A stretch of DNA of 43,864 nt. It comes from Spartobacteria bacterium AMD-G4. Its GTDB lineage: Bacteria > Verrucomicrobiota > Verrucomicrobiia > Chthoniobacterales > Terrimicrobiaceae. Below, one piece after another: positions 26,344 to 34,517 of the stretch. The notes below the pieces were generated by a model, which saw only the letters and a program-made list of their open reading frames with translations, was not told where the DNA came from and did not search any database. Location of the stretch: assembly GCA_002290555.1 (NCBI GenBank), contig NEUK01000066.1, forward strand, positions 1-43,864, read 5' to 3'. Made by a program: the position numbers and the translations under genes. Numbering within the stretch: the stretch's first letter is position 1; the number at the start of each line of letters is the position of its first letter.

Positions 26344-27465
26344 ATGTCGCGACCCAAGCTCATTTTCGGCTCTCCCGAGACCTGCGCGGATTTGCTTTAC
26401 GCCACGCATTTCCGCGCGCCAGATGCCTTCGCCTATCTTGAGGTCGAAGGGAAGAAACACATTCTCCTGAACGATCTGGAGGTCGATCGCGGACGCGCCG
26501 AAGCCAAGGTGGATGTCGTGGATTCCTACTCGGAGTTCGAAGCCACAGCCCGCAAATCCTCCGATAAAAAGCCTTCCCAAGCCAAAGTCATGGCAACTTG
26601 GATTCTTTCCAAGGGGGTCAGCGAACTGAGGGTTCCACACGACTTTCCACTCGGCCTCGCGCGTGATCTTAAAAAGGAGAGTCTCGATCTGAGGCCTGTG
26701 CGCGAATCTTTTCACCCGGAGAGGGAATTAAAGTCCCGACAAGAGGTCCAATTGATCGAAAAAGCTGTAGGCATCGCCGAGGCGGGCATGGCGCGAGGCC
26801 TTGAAGTCCTGCGTGCCGCACGCATCCTCAAGGATGGCAGCCTCTCATTCAATGGGCAGCCGCTGAGTTCCGAACTCCTCCGCATCGAAATGGAGATCGC
26901 CGTGCTGCGCCATGGCGGCGAAGCCCGTGGCGATACGATTGTCGCTTGTGGCGAGCAAGCTTGTGATCCCCACTCGCGCGGCTCGGGCCCGCTTTTTGCA
27001 AATCAGCTCATCATCCTCGACATCTTCCCGCGCGATGCACGCACGGGGTGGTTTGGCGACATCACGCGCACTGTCGTTCGCGGCCGCGCCACAGACGCCC
27101 AGCGGCACCTTTGGGAAACCTGCCTCGCGGGTCAAAAACTGGCCCACGACGCCATGAGGCCCGGAACTGAGGGCCGAATCATCCACAACATGGTCAAAAA
27201 CCACTTTGCGACTCAGGGATACCCTACCGAAATCAAAAATGGACGCTGGCAGGGTTTTTTCCACGGCACCGGCCACGGGCTGGGCTTGGAGATTCACGAG
27301 TCACCTCGATTTTCCGACACCGTCTTCCTTCCAGGCCAGGTCATCACAGTCGAGCCTGGCATCTACATTCCCGGGCTCGGTGGGGTGCGCCACGAGGATG
27401 TCGCCCTTGTCACAAAATCCGGCGTTCGCTTCCTCACGCAGTTCCCAAAACCTTTCGAAATATGA
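26344..27465 (+). CDS. M24-family metallopeptidase (Xaa-Pro aminopeptidase-like)
   Basis: A 373-residue protein with a creatinase-like N-terminal domain (1-130) and a pita-bread peptidase domain (131-373). All five metal ligands can be placed: Asp226 (LDIFP), Asp239 (GDITRTV), His311 (GTGHGLGLEIHE), Glu337 (VEPGIY) and Glu351 (RHEDV). His210 in DPHSRG is the usual substrate-side histidine. It probably removes N-terminal residues before proline from cytoplasmic peptides; a different dipeptide specificity is possible. ATG 26344 has GGTGGAG close upstream; the open frame before it crosses aroK antisense. The stop overlaps prfC (ATGA). Confidence 0.88.
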   Translation: MSRPKLIFGSPETCADLLYATHFRAPDAFAYLEVEGKKHILLNDLEVDRGRAEAKVDVVDSYSEFEATARKSSDKKPSQAKVMATWILSKGVSELRVPHDFPLGLARDLKKESLDLRPVRESFHPERELKSRQEVQLIEKAVGIAEAGMARGLEVLRAARILKDGSLSFNGQPLSSELLRIEMEIAVLRHGGEARGDTIVACGEQACDPHSRGSGPLFANQLIILDIFPRDARTGWFGDITRTVVRGRATDAQRHLWETCLAGQKLAHDAMRPGTEGRIIHNMVKNHFATQGYPTEIKNGRWQGFFHGTGHGLGLEIHESPRFSDTVFLPGQVITVEPGIYIPGLGGVRHEDVALVTKSGVRFLTQFPKPFEI

Positions 27466-29075
27466 CCACCGCAGAGCGCGAAATCGCGCGCCGGCGAACC
27501 TTCGCCATCATCTCGCATCCCGATGCGGGCAAGACCACACTCACCGAAAAATTCCTCCTCTACGGCGGTGCCGTGCAACTCGCCGGCAGCGTGACCTCCC
27601 GCAAAAACGCGCGCGCCACCACCAGCGACTGGATGGAACTCGAAAAACAACGCGGCATCTCGGTGTCATCCACCGTCCTGCAATTCGACTACCGCGACTG
27701 CGTGGTGAACCTCCTCGACACCCCCGGCCACAAGGATTTCTCGGAGGATACCTACCGTGTGCTCACAGCGGTGGATGCAGCCGTGATGGTCATCGACGCC
27801 GGCAAAGGCATCGAATCCCAGACGCGCAAACTTTTTGAGGTCTGTCGCAAACGGGGGGTCCCGATTTTCACTTTTATGAACAAGCTCGACCGGCCGGCGC
27901 GTCCGCCTTTGGAGCTGCTCGACGAATTGGAATCGGTCCTTGGCATCCACGCCCTGCCCATGAACTGGCCACTGGGCGACGGCCCCGAGTTTCGAGGCGT
28001 GTTTGACCGCAAGGAGAAGTGCGTGCATCTCTTTGAAAAAACTCCCGCTGGTGCCTATCGGGCCCCGGTGTCCGTGGCAGGCATTCAGGATGAAGCCGTC
28101 CGCGCGGCGCTCGCGCCGGATGTCCATGCGAAGGTCTGCGAGGAACTCGACCTATTGGATGGGGCGGGAACGGATTTCGACTTCGAAGCCGTGCGTGCTG
28201 GCGAGGCCACACCCGTCTTCTTCGGCAGTGCGGCCAACAACTTTGGTGTCCAACTCCTGCTCGACAACTTCCTCCAACTCGCCCCCCCGCCCGCGCCGAG
28301 ACTCAGTTCCAGCCAATTGGTGGATCCACACAACGAAGCGTTCTCCGGCTTTGTTTTTAAAATCCAGGCCAATATGAACCCCAAGCACCGAGACCGCGTT
28401 TCCTTCATACGCGTCGTTTCGGGATGCTTCCGCCGCGATATGGTCGCCACCCACTCACGCTTGGGAAAGACCATCCGCCTCGGCAATTCCCAGCGCCTCT
28501 TTGCGCAGGACCGCGAGACAGTGGATGAAGCCTGGGCGGGTGATGTCGTAGGTATCGTGGGGAATTACGATTTTCTCATCGGCGACACGGTGTCGGAGGA
28601 TCCCTCCGTCGCCTACCATGAGATTCCGCGCTTTGCGCCCGAGTGTTTCGCCTACTTGCGCAACTCGAGTACGGCCAAATTCAAACGCTTCCGCGAGGGA
28701 CTCGACCAACTGCTCAAGGAAGGCGTGGCGCAGCAATTCGAACTTCCTGATGCCATCCAGCGAGTGCCGCTTCTTGGAGCTGTGGGCCCTTTGCAGTTTG
28801 AAGTCATGCAATATCGGCTCGAGACTGAATACAGCGCCGACTGCCGTGTGGAGTCGGCTCCATGGCAGTTCGCCCGCTGGCCACTGCAAGAGGGATGCCC
28901 CCTCACCTCGAGGCCCGAGTTGCTCACGCCTTCGGGTTGCACGCTTGCACAAGACGCCTCCGGCTTTTGGGTTGTTCTGCTGCCAAGCAGCTGGACAATT
29001 GGGTATCTGGAGGAGAAAAACTCGGCTTTCACATTTTCGCCTGAGCCGCCCCCACCCTCGAAGCCGGACGCCTGA
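27462..29075 (+). CDS. prfC: Peptide chain release factor 3
   Basis: A 537-residue translational GTPase. G1 is SHPDAGKTT (18-26), the switch 1 region is RGISVSST, G3 is DTPGHKDF and G4 is NKLDRPARPP. RF3-specific parts follow: MNWPLGDGPEFRGVFDR, FGSAANNFGVQLLLDNF, and the C-terminal domain with VGPLQFEVMQYRLETEY. It recycles RF1/RF2 from the ribosome after termination. Length is close to E. coli RF3 (529). The start overlaps the peptidase stop by four bases and the TauE gene begins three bases after its stop. Confidence 0.95.
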   Translation: MTTAEREIARRRTFAIISHPDAGKTTLTEKFLLYGGAVQLAGSVTSRKNARATTSDWMELEKQRGISVSSTVLQFDYRDCVVNLLDTPGHKDFSEDTYRVLTAVDAAVMVIDAGKGIESQTRKLFEVCRKRGVPIFTFMNKLDRPARPPLELLDELESVLGIHALPMNWPLGDGPEFRGVFDRKEKCVHLFEKTPAGAYRAPVSVAGIQDEAVRAALAPDVHAKVCEELDLLDGAGTDFDFEAVRAGEATPVFFGSAANNFGVQLLLDNFLQLAPPPAPRLSSSQLVDPHNEAFSGFVFKIQANMNPKHRDRVSFIRVVSGCFRRDMVATHSRLGKTIRLGNSQRLFAQDRETVDEAWAGDVVGIVGNYDFLIGDTVSEDPSVAYHEIPRFAPECFAYLRNSSTAKFKRFREGLDQLLKEGVAQQFELPDAIQRVPLLGAVGPLQFEVMQYRLETEYSADCRVESAPWQFARWPLQEGCPLTSRPELLTPSGCTLAQDASGFWVVLLPSSWTIGYLEEKNSAFTFSPEPPPPSKPDA

Positions 29076-29078
29076 GCC

Positions 29079-29831
29079 GTGCTGGTCCTACTCGATCTGG
29101 CCAAAGAGCAATGGCTCTTTGCGATCCTCTCGGCAGCCTGTGTCGGCATCAGCAAAGCGGGATTCGGCGCGATGGCGATCCCTGGAATTCTTCTGATGAC
29201 CCAAGTCCTACCGGCGCGGGAGTCGACCGGTATTATTTTGCCGATGCTCATCCTGGCCGACTTCTTTGCCGTCCAAGCCTTCCGAAAATTCACCGTCTGG
29301 GGGTTGCTCCTTAAAATCCTTCCGGCGGCCGTCATCGGCATCGTCTTGGGTTGGTGGTTCATGCCCCGGATTCCTGTGGGATTTTTTACTCCTCTCATCG
29401 GATGGATCATTCTTGGGTTGCTTCTCCTGACAGTTCTCCAAAAAACTTCAGACAAGCTTCAAGAGATCGCCGTGGGTCACCCGTCTATTACCTGGCCCCT
29501 TGGACTCCTTGCGGGCGCCTCCACAATGCTCGCAAATGCGGCTGGGCCTGCCATGACCGTTTACCTCCTTGCCGCACGGTTGCCGAAATACGAATTCGTT
29601 GGCACCGCCGCCTGGTTTTTCTTTCTCGTCAATCTCATCAAAGTTCCATTCAGCGTATCGTTGGGCTTGGTTACACCGACGACACTGCTCTTCAACCTCG
29701 CACTCGCCCCAGCGGTGCTGCTCGGCCTTTTCTCGGGAAAGTTTCTTCTTGGAAAAATCAACCAAACACAATTCGAGTGGCTCCTCATCGGCCTCTCCTT
29801 GCTGGGCGCGTTGAGGCTGATCTGGACCTGA
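29079..29831 (+). CDS. TauE/SafE-family sulfite/anion exporter
   Basis: A 250-residue membrane protein with about eight helices in two repeated halves. Each half starts with the family's G-x-G-x-G/A-like helix pattern: GISKAGFGAMAIPGILLMTQ in the first, and GLLAGASTMLANAAGPAMTVYLLAARLPKYEFVGTAAWFFFLVN in the second. TauE/SafE proteins export sulfite, sulfoacetate or related anions; the substrate here is unknown. It starts with GTG three bases after prfC. Confidence 0.88.
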   Translation: MLVLLDLAKEQWLFAILSAACVGISKAGFGAMAIPGILLMTQVLPARESTGIILPMLILADFFAVQAFRKFTVWGLLLKILPAAVIGIVLGWWFMPRIPVGFFTPLIGWIILGLLLLTVLQKTSDKLQEIAVGHPSITWPLGLLAGASTMLANAAGPAMTVYLLAARLPKYEFVGTAAWFFFLVNLIKVPFSVSLGLVTPTTLLFNLALAPAVLLGLFSGKFLLGKINQTQFEWLLIGLSLLGALRLIWT

Positions 29832-29945
29832 AGACCGGGTGGGCAGGGCACCACATCAATCTCCAAGGATCGCTGCGGCCGCTTGAATTCAGCCTCTCAG
29901 CGTTGCGGAGCCCAATGAGCGGGATTTTTGAGCGATCTGGTTCGC

Positions 29946-30413
29946 TCAGGGCTGGAGCCAAGCGCGCAAGCGTGCAGCAATGAGTTTGCCAGAATCCAGC
30001 AACTCGGGTTTGGGGGTTTCCAGGGCAGCGACCACATGGAAGATCCACCCTATCAGAAGGAGAACAAGCAGCAGGGGCGATTTTTTCACGCACATCTGGC
30101 AGATCGATTGCCAGTGGGCCAGTGGGCGCCCCCGCAGGATTTCCCAGGCACAGAGGCCTGCTACGAGCGTGGCGGCGATGAGGAGTGGGATCGAAAGAGC
30201 ATTCAGATAAAGCGAATGCTCGAAATCCCCGCGAAGCGCAGCACAGGCGGCGCGTGTGCCTCCGCAAAACAGACACGGAAGACCCGTGAGCGCCTTGAAA
30301 CCACAAGGCACAGAGGGGATCAGACTTTTCCAGATTGGCAGGGTAGCCAATATCGCTGCGCTGGCAATGAGCGCCACTCGGATGAGTTGCTGGCGTGGAG
30401 TCAGCGCCCGCAT
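29946..30413 (-). CDS. DUF2752-family membrane protein
   Basis: A 155-residue protein with three hydrophobic segments (about 12-30, 72-92, 110-130). The DUF2752 signature is present: CGFKALTGLPCLFCGGTRAACAALRGDFEHSLYLNAL, with the Cys-x-x-Cys-Gly-Gly-Thr-Arg core (usual form CPGCGGTR; here the x-x is LF). Function unknown; the cysteine pair could bind metal or form a disulfide. It begins three bases after the rsmI stop and is the last gene of the minus-strand run. Confidence 0.85.
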   Translation of the reverse strand: MRALTPRQQLIRVALIASAAILATLPIWKSLIPSVPCGFKALTGLPCLFCGGTRAACAALRGDFEHSLYLNALSIPLLIAATLVAGLCAWEILRGRPLAHWQSICQMCVKKSPLLLVLLLIGWIFHVVAALETPKPELLDSGKLIAARLRAWLQP

Positions 30414-30416
30414 CGC

Positions 30417-31121
30417 TCAGTCCCCCGCTTCGGAGGAGTCAGCCTCTTGGCGCACACCGGATCCAGAGGGAATCACGATAGTAATCTCCCCCTTGGGCGG
30501 ATTTTTTTCAAAGTGGGCGATGAGGGCGGCGGGCGTGTCGCGGAGGTATTGCTCGAAGGTTTTTGTGAGTTCGCGCGCGACGCAAACCGTGCGGTGGGGG
30601 CAAGCGGTGTGCAAGGCTGCGAGTGTTTTAAGAATTCGGTGCGGGGACTCGAAGTAGATGCTGGTCTCGGCTCTTGCGGCAGCGGCAGCGAGTTCGTTGG
30701 CACGGCGGCCGCTTTTGACCGGCAGGAAACCGCCGAAGAAAAAACGGTCGCACGGGAAGCCAGACCCCACGAGGGCGGTGAGAACGGCCGATGGACCTGG
30801 GAGCACACTCACGGCGAGTCCTCGTTCGATGCAAGTGCGTATGAGCCTGTAGCCTGGGTCGGAGATACCGGGCATGCCGGCATCCGTGATGAGAGCGACA
30901 TGGGATCCCCCTGCGATGCGGTTTGCAACATCCTCGGAGCGGAAGGATTCGTTGTGTCCGTGCAGGCTGAGGAATGGCTTTTTGATGCCAAGGTGCTGGA
31001 GGAGAAGTCCGCTGTGCCGCGTATCCTCTGCAGCGATGATGTCGGCGGACTTGAGGACCTCGATGGCACGCAAGGTGATATCCTGCCGATTGCCGATGGG
31101 GGTGGGAACGACGCTTAGCAC
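30417..31121 (-). CDS. rsmI: 16S rRNA (cytidine1402-2'-O)-methyltransferase RsmI, short form
   Basis: Tetrapyrrole-methylase fold: LSVVPTPIGNRQDITLRAIEVL, AAEDTRHSGLLLQHL, ALITDAGMPGISDPGYRLIRTC, VLPGPSAVLTALVGSGFP and FFFGGFLPVKSGRR are all RsmI hallmarks, and CVARELTKTFEQ closes the catalytic part. It methylates the ribose of C1402 in 16S rRNA using SAM. I use GTG 31121, which puts the first strand at the start as in many RsmI proteins; TTG 31154 is possible. The protein ends soon after GEITIVIP and so lacks the roughly 40-residue C-terminal extension of E. coli RsmI. Confidence 0.9.
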   Translation of the reverse strand: MLSVVPTPIGNRQDITLRAIEVLKSADIIAAEDTRHSGLLLQHLGIKKPFLSLHGHNESFRSEDVANRIAGGSHVALITDAGMPGISDPGYRLIRTCIERGLAVSVLPGPSAVLTALVGSGFPCDRFFFGGFLPVKSGRRANELAAAAARAETSIYFESPHRILKTLAALHTACPHRTVCVARELTKTFEQYLRDTPAALIAHFEKNPPKGEITIVIPSGSGVRQEADSSEAGD

Positions 31122-31137
31122 GGGATGTGGCCCGTTT

Positions 31138-31644
31138 TCACCACCCCTCGGCAACTTGGGCCGTGATGTTGTTTGCGAGGTCGGCAGCGACGTTGGCCAA
31201 GGCCTGTCGCTCGATGGTCTGAAGGTCGTTCCCGCTAAAGAATGAGGTCGTGCCCACTACGGTTCCACTCATGAGGGTGGCACCTGTGTTTTGATCGATA
31301 ACCGTGTAGAGGACTTTCACGATGAGGCCGAATTCACTGGTGGCGAGAACATTGTTTTGCACAGAACGCTGGGCACTGCGGTCGATGTTTGTGATGGTGC
31401 AGCTCAGTATGGCATCCGCTTGGTCCGAGTTGACGATGTTGTAGCTACCATCCTGCTGGAGACGCTTCACGAGGGTGTCTGCAAACATGACCTCGATGCG
31501 AGATTCATAGGTATTGTTCTTAAATGTCGGAACAGAAAGGCTGCGCACGGAACGCATCGGGGTCGGACGAATCTCACCGAGTTTATAGCCGCAACCGGAG
31601 AGAAAGAGGATGGCGGCCAAAGTGGCAGCTAGGGTGTATTTCAT
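31138..31644 (-). CDS. lptE: LptE-like LPS-assembly lipoprotein
   Basis: A 168-residue protein with a lipoprotein signal (lipobox LSGC, Cys18). The LptE pattern is GCGYKLGEIRP, SLSVPTFKNNTYESRIEVMFADTLVKRLQQDGSYNIV, ADAILSCTITNI, and a C-terminal helix (IERQALANVAADLANNI). In homologues it plugs LptD at the outer membrane for LPS insertion. The sequence fits the 'LPS assembly lipoprotein LptE' domain seen widely in diderms, but LptD is not in the window. The start overlaps the TPR gene stop (ATGA). Confidence 0.82.
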   Translation of the reverse strand: MKYTLAATLAAILFLSGCGYKLGEIRPTPMRSVRSLSVPTFKNNTYESRIEVMFADTLVKRLQQDGSYNIVNSDQADAILSCTITNIDRSAQRSVQNNVLATSEFGLIVKVLYTVIDQNTGATLMSGTVVGTTSFFSGNDLQTIERQALANVAADLANNITAQVAEGW

Positions 31645-32834
31645 GGGTTAGGCAGGGCGGGTTCCACAGCGGGCATGGGAGCCACATCCCTCGAATCGGT
31701 GCGGAGTTTGGGACTGCTCACGACGGGTAACTCGTCGGGAACGATGTCTTGGCGGGAAGGGCCATTGAAATCGGCAAGTGAAGAAGTCTCCACTTGGGCT
31801 TGAAGCCTGCGGCGGAGAGCCGCGGTCTCTCCCGTCTGCTGCTGTTCCGGACCGGTGCGCAGAGCCTCATCACCTGCTTCGCTGCGGATCTCTTGGATAC
31901 GGTCGCGGGCAGCAGTGGCATCCTCCGAACCTGGCGAGCGGCGGATGATGTCGTTGTAGTAGATGGCTGCCGCACGGTAATTTTTGAAGCGGTCGTAGAA
32001 CTTGGCGATGCTCATGAGATCAGCGGATTCCTTGCTCCCGAGACTGGTCACATTGTCCTTGGCTTGGGCGCTCTTTTCACTCTTCGGATACTGGAGAAGG
32101 AAGTCCTCAAAGGTATTCTTTGCAGTGACCAGCGCTGAGAGATCCTCCGTTTTACCGGTCTGCCCAAGGCGCATGTAGATGAAGCCGATTTGATACATGG
32201 CATCGTCGGCGATCGAGCTGTTCGGGTAGCGGTCGAGAACGCCTTGGTAAGCTTTGGCGGCTTCTTGGACGCGGTTTTGACGCTCGTAAGTCAACCCCAG
32301 ATTGAACTGCGCGATGGGAGCATTTTTGCTGTAGGGCGCATTCTGGATAATCGAAGCAAACATTTCCTCAGCTCGATCGGTGCCGGGAAGAAAAGCGATG
32401 CCGAGGAATTTCACTTTTCTTCCACTGAGGTATTCATTGGCAATGACGACCTGACGATTCACAGCGCGCTCGAAGTCGGGCGTGTCAGGATATTGGGTGA
32501 CGAGCTTCTGGTAGGCGTTGAACGCCTTCGTGCCATCTCCGAGGGTCTCGTAGAGTTCAGCTGTGCGGAATTGGGCCTTCATCGCGAGTGGAGACGCAGG
32601 GTGGTTTTTAATGAAGCGTCGGAAGGCTGTGATCGCAGCGAGACCCGCCCCGTCCTGATCCAAAGCCGAGGCCTGCTCGAAATCGGTGCGCTCCTCTGGG
32701 GTCGTATCCTCGTTGACCTCCTGCCGTTTGGGGGGTGGAGGAGCGGACTCATTGGTATCGGGGGCTTGGGCAGGGACCTGCCCACAAACCGCCAGTGACG
32801 CAGCAAGAAAAATCAGTAGAAATCGGAACGACAT
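31641..32834 (-). CDS. BamD/YbgF-like outer-membrane-assembly TPR protein
   Basis: A 397-residue exported protein with a signal peptide (MSFRFLLIFLAASLAVCGQ). The Cys18 context (AVCG) is a poor lipobox, so a lipid anchor is doubtful. Tetratricopeptide-like repeats of the BamD type, built on A-x-x-x-Y-x-x-L/I...YP-x-S, run from about 55 to 320: AITAFRRFIKNHPASP, AFNAYQKLVTQYPDTP, AAKAYQGVLDRYPNSS, AKNTFEDFLLQYPKSE, AIYYNDIIRRSPGSE. The C-terminus is Pro-rich and disordered. Its likely role is an envelope scaffold; classic BamD is about 245 residues, so this is a longer relative. It heads an operon with lptE. Confidence 0.75.
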   Translation of the reverse strand: MSFRFLLIFLAASLAVCGQVPAQAPDTNESAPPPPKRQEVNEDTTPEERTDFEQASALDQDGAGLAAITAFRRFIKNHPASPLAMKAQFRTAELYETLGDGTKAFNAYQKLVTQYPDTPDFERAVNRQVVIANEYLSGRKVKFLGIAFLPGTDRAEEMFASIIQNAPYSKNAPIAQFNLGLTYERQNRVQEAAKAYQGVLDRYPNSSIADDAMYQIGFIYMRLGQTGKTEDLSALVTAKNTFEDFLLQYPKSEKSAQAKDNVTSLGSKESADLMSIAKFYDRFKNYRAAAIYYNDIIRRSPGSEDATAARDRIQEIRSEAGDEALRTGPEQQQTGETAALRRRLQAQVETSSLADFNGPSRQDIVPDELPVVSSPKLRTDSRDVAPMPAVEPALPNP

Positions 32835-33321
32835 CGCGAGGAGGCAAACCTAAGGGAGCGGGCTTGCTGGCGTCAAGATTTCCCATTTTGCGGAGTGCTC
32901 ACACGACAGGTTTCTGGAGGCTTTGGAAGTGAGAAACGGGAGCCAGCGTTTGTTGAAATCTCGAGGCGCTTCCTTCAGACTTCATCCCCACACACCAGTC
33001 GATCCAATGGCGTGGATTCTCGGTCGCCGCGCGAGGCCTCTGGGAACAAGGGCCATTCCGTGCGCTGGCCACCTATACCTCCAGGGCTCGGCGCGAGATG
33101 ATTTTAACCAAACGATTCCAGATTATATCCAATTTGTCGGGAGGCTTCTTATTTGTGGTATTGGCGCATCGGACACATGGAAAAAATAAGAATCCGGGTA
33201 GTTTTCTCTTGCCTTGGAGCATTGCTTTTTTTCGACACCTGCAGGAGAAAGATGACACGATCTTTCAACCTTTCGTTCTCCGCAGCCCGATTCTTTCCAG
33301 GCGGTCTTGAGGTGCGGACTG
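32835..33321. other. 487-base intergenic region with no recognisable gene
   Basis: Both flanking genes are on the minus strand; this lies upstream of the TPR gene and downstream of the AI-2E-type permease. Short open frames exist (for example 32923-33189 plus) but have no start signal, composition or similarity that I can support. Bases 33100-33240 are clearly more AT-rich than their surroundings. Reading minus, a TATAAT occurs near 33122-33127 without a good -35, and a TTGACG (about 32871-32876) lies upstream of the TPR start with only a weak -10. No tRNA, tmRNA, SRP or RNase P signature was seen. Confidence 0.5.
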
Positions 33322-34512
33322 TCAGGCAGGTGAGTCGATCCGCGAAGATGGTGAGGCGGGACGATCCCAAAAGTAGCGCTTGAGGAGCACCTTGATGGTT
33401 GCTGTGAGCGGGACGGCGAGGAGGGCGCCGAGGAGTCCACCAAGAATGAGGCTCCAAGCAAGCACAGAAACGATGACGGTGAGCGGATGGAGACCCACGG
33501 ATTCACCAACGATTTTTGGAGCGATGAATATTCCATCTATATTATTCGCCAGTATGAAGATAGCTGTGACAATGAGGGGATGCGTCCAGTCACCAAATTG
33601 AGCCGCTGCGATGATAACGGCTGGGATGTAGCAGATCATCATTCCCAAGTAGGGAATGAGGCCCAAGACACCAACCATGAGTCCGATAAGAATAGCAAAA
33701 TCCAACCCCAGAACCAGCAAGGCCACAGAAATGAGAAATCCATCGATAAGGCTCACGATGAGTTGGCCTCGAAAGAAACTGATGAGATACGAATTGATTT
33801 CACCGACGAGCGAGACGATTTCATTTTTCAGCGGAGAGGCGCGGAGGGGAAGGTAGCGGCTCCAGTTTTCGGCGATCGATGCGCTGTCTTTGAGGAAAAA
33901 GAAGAGGAAGATCGGCACGAGAATCATACTGAGGAGGAGGCCAAAGACTCCGAGGAATCCACCAAGGCTGCGCTGAAGGAAACGCCCAGACTCAACGGCG
34001 AGATCGGGGATTTTTTGCTGCACCCAGTTCCCGGCGTCCTTGATCGATTGACTCACAAGGGCGGAGAGCTGTTCATTTGCAGGCTGATCGGTTTGATCGC
34101 TTCGAAGGAAGTCGAGGGAGGAAAGGCGGTGCAGATTCTCAAAAGTGCGGGTCGTGAGCGCCTGCGTCTTCTGCATATATCCAGGGAAATTCTTCACAAG
34201 AGTGTTTCCCTGGCGATAGGCGGGAGGGATGATGTAAACGAGCAGTCCCACAAAAAAAGCGGCGAAGGCGAGGTAAACGAGGATGATGCTGATCAGACGG
34301 CTCAGGCCGAGCCGCATCGAAAATCTGACGACCGGCTCAAGAAGAAAGGCAAGGATGGCCGCGACAGCTATGGGCGTGAGGACCGGTTGCAAAAACGAAA
34401 TCGCTCCGACAACGAGAGAGCCAATGAGCAGCACAGAGGCTCCAACGGCCAAAAAAGAAAGCGATGTGATGGCCGCCCAGAGGGATTTGGTTTGAAACGG
34501 GGTCGGGTGCAT
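33322..34512 (-). CDS. AI-2E family transporter (PerM/YdiK, UPF0118)
   Basis: A 396-residue membrane protein with about eight helices and a central soluble loop (about 105-185). Family marks are LTPIAVAAILAFLLEPVV, IIPPAYRQGNTLVKNFP, LVPIFLFFFLKD, RGQLIVSLIDGFLISVALLVLGLDFAILIGLMVGVLGLIPYLG, IFILANNIDGIFIAPKIVGESVGLHPLTVI and LGGLLGALLAVPLTATIKVL. The family name comes from one proposed AI-2 exporter; some members are Na+/H+ antiporters, so the substrate is open. It starts five bases after the parA stop. Confidence 0.9.
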   Translation of the reverse strand: MHPTPFQTKSLWAAITSLSFLAVGASVLLIGSLVVGAISFLQPVLTPIAVAAILAFLLEPVVRFSMRLGLSRLISIILVYLAFAAFFVGLLVYIIPPAYRQGNTLVKNFPGYMQKTQALTTRTFENLHRLSSLDFLRSDQTDQPANEQLSALVSQSIKDAGNWVQQKIPDLAVESGRFLQRSLGGFLGVFGLLLSMILVPIFLFFFLKDSASIAENWSRYLPLRASPLKNEIVSLVGEINSYLISFFRGQLIVSLIDGFLISVALLVLGLDFAILIGLMVGVLGLIPYLGMMICYIPAVIIAAAQFGDWTHPLIVTAIFILANNIDGIFIAPKIVGESVGLHPLTVIVSVLAWSLILGGLLGALLAVPLTATIKVLLKRYFWDRPASPSSRIDSPA

Positions 34513-34517
34513 GGGGT

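Noticed and set aside
29930-29947. Hairpin GAGCGA-TCTGGT-TCGCTC between the TauE and DUF2752 genes
   Set aside because: It is short, not followed by a T run in either direction, and one arm overlaps the DUF2752 stop.
32923-33189. 88-codon open frame in the long intergenic gap
   Set aside because: No ribosome site, no domain, and mixed composition; I cannot support it as a gene.
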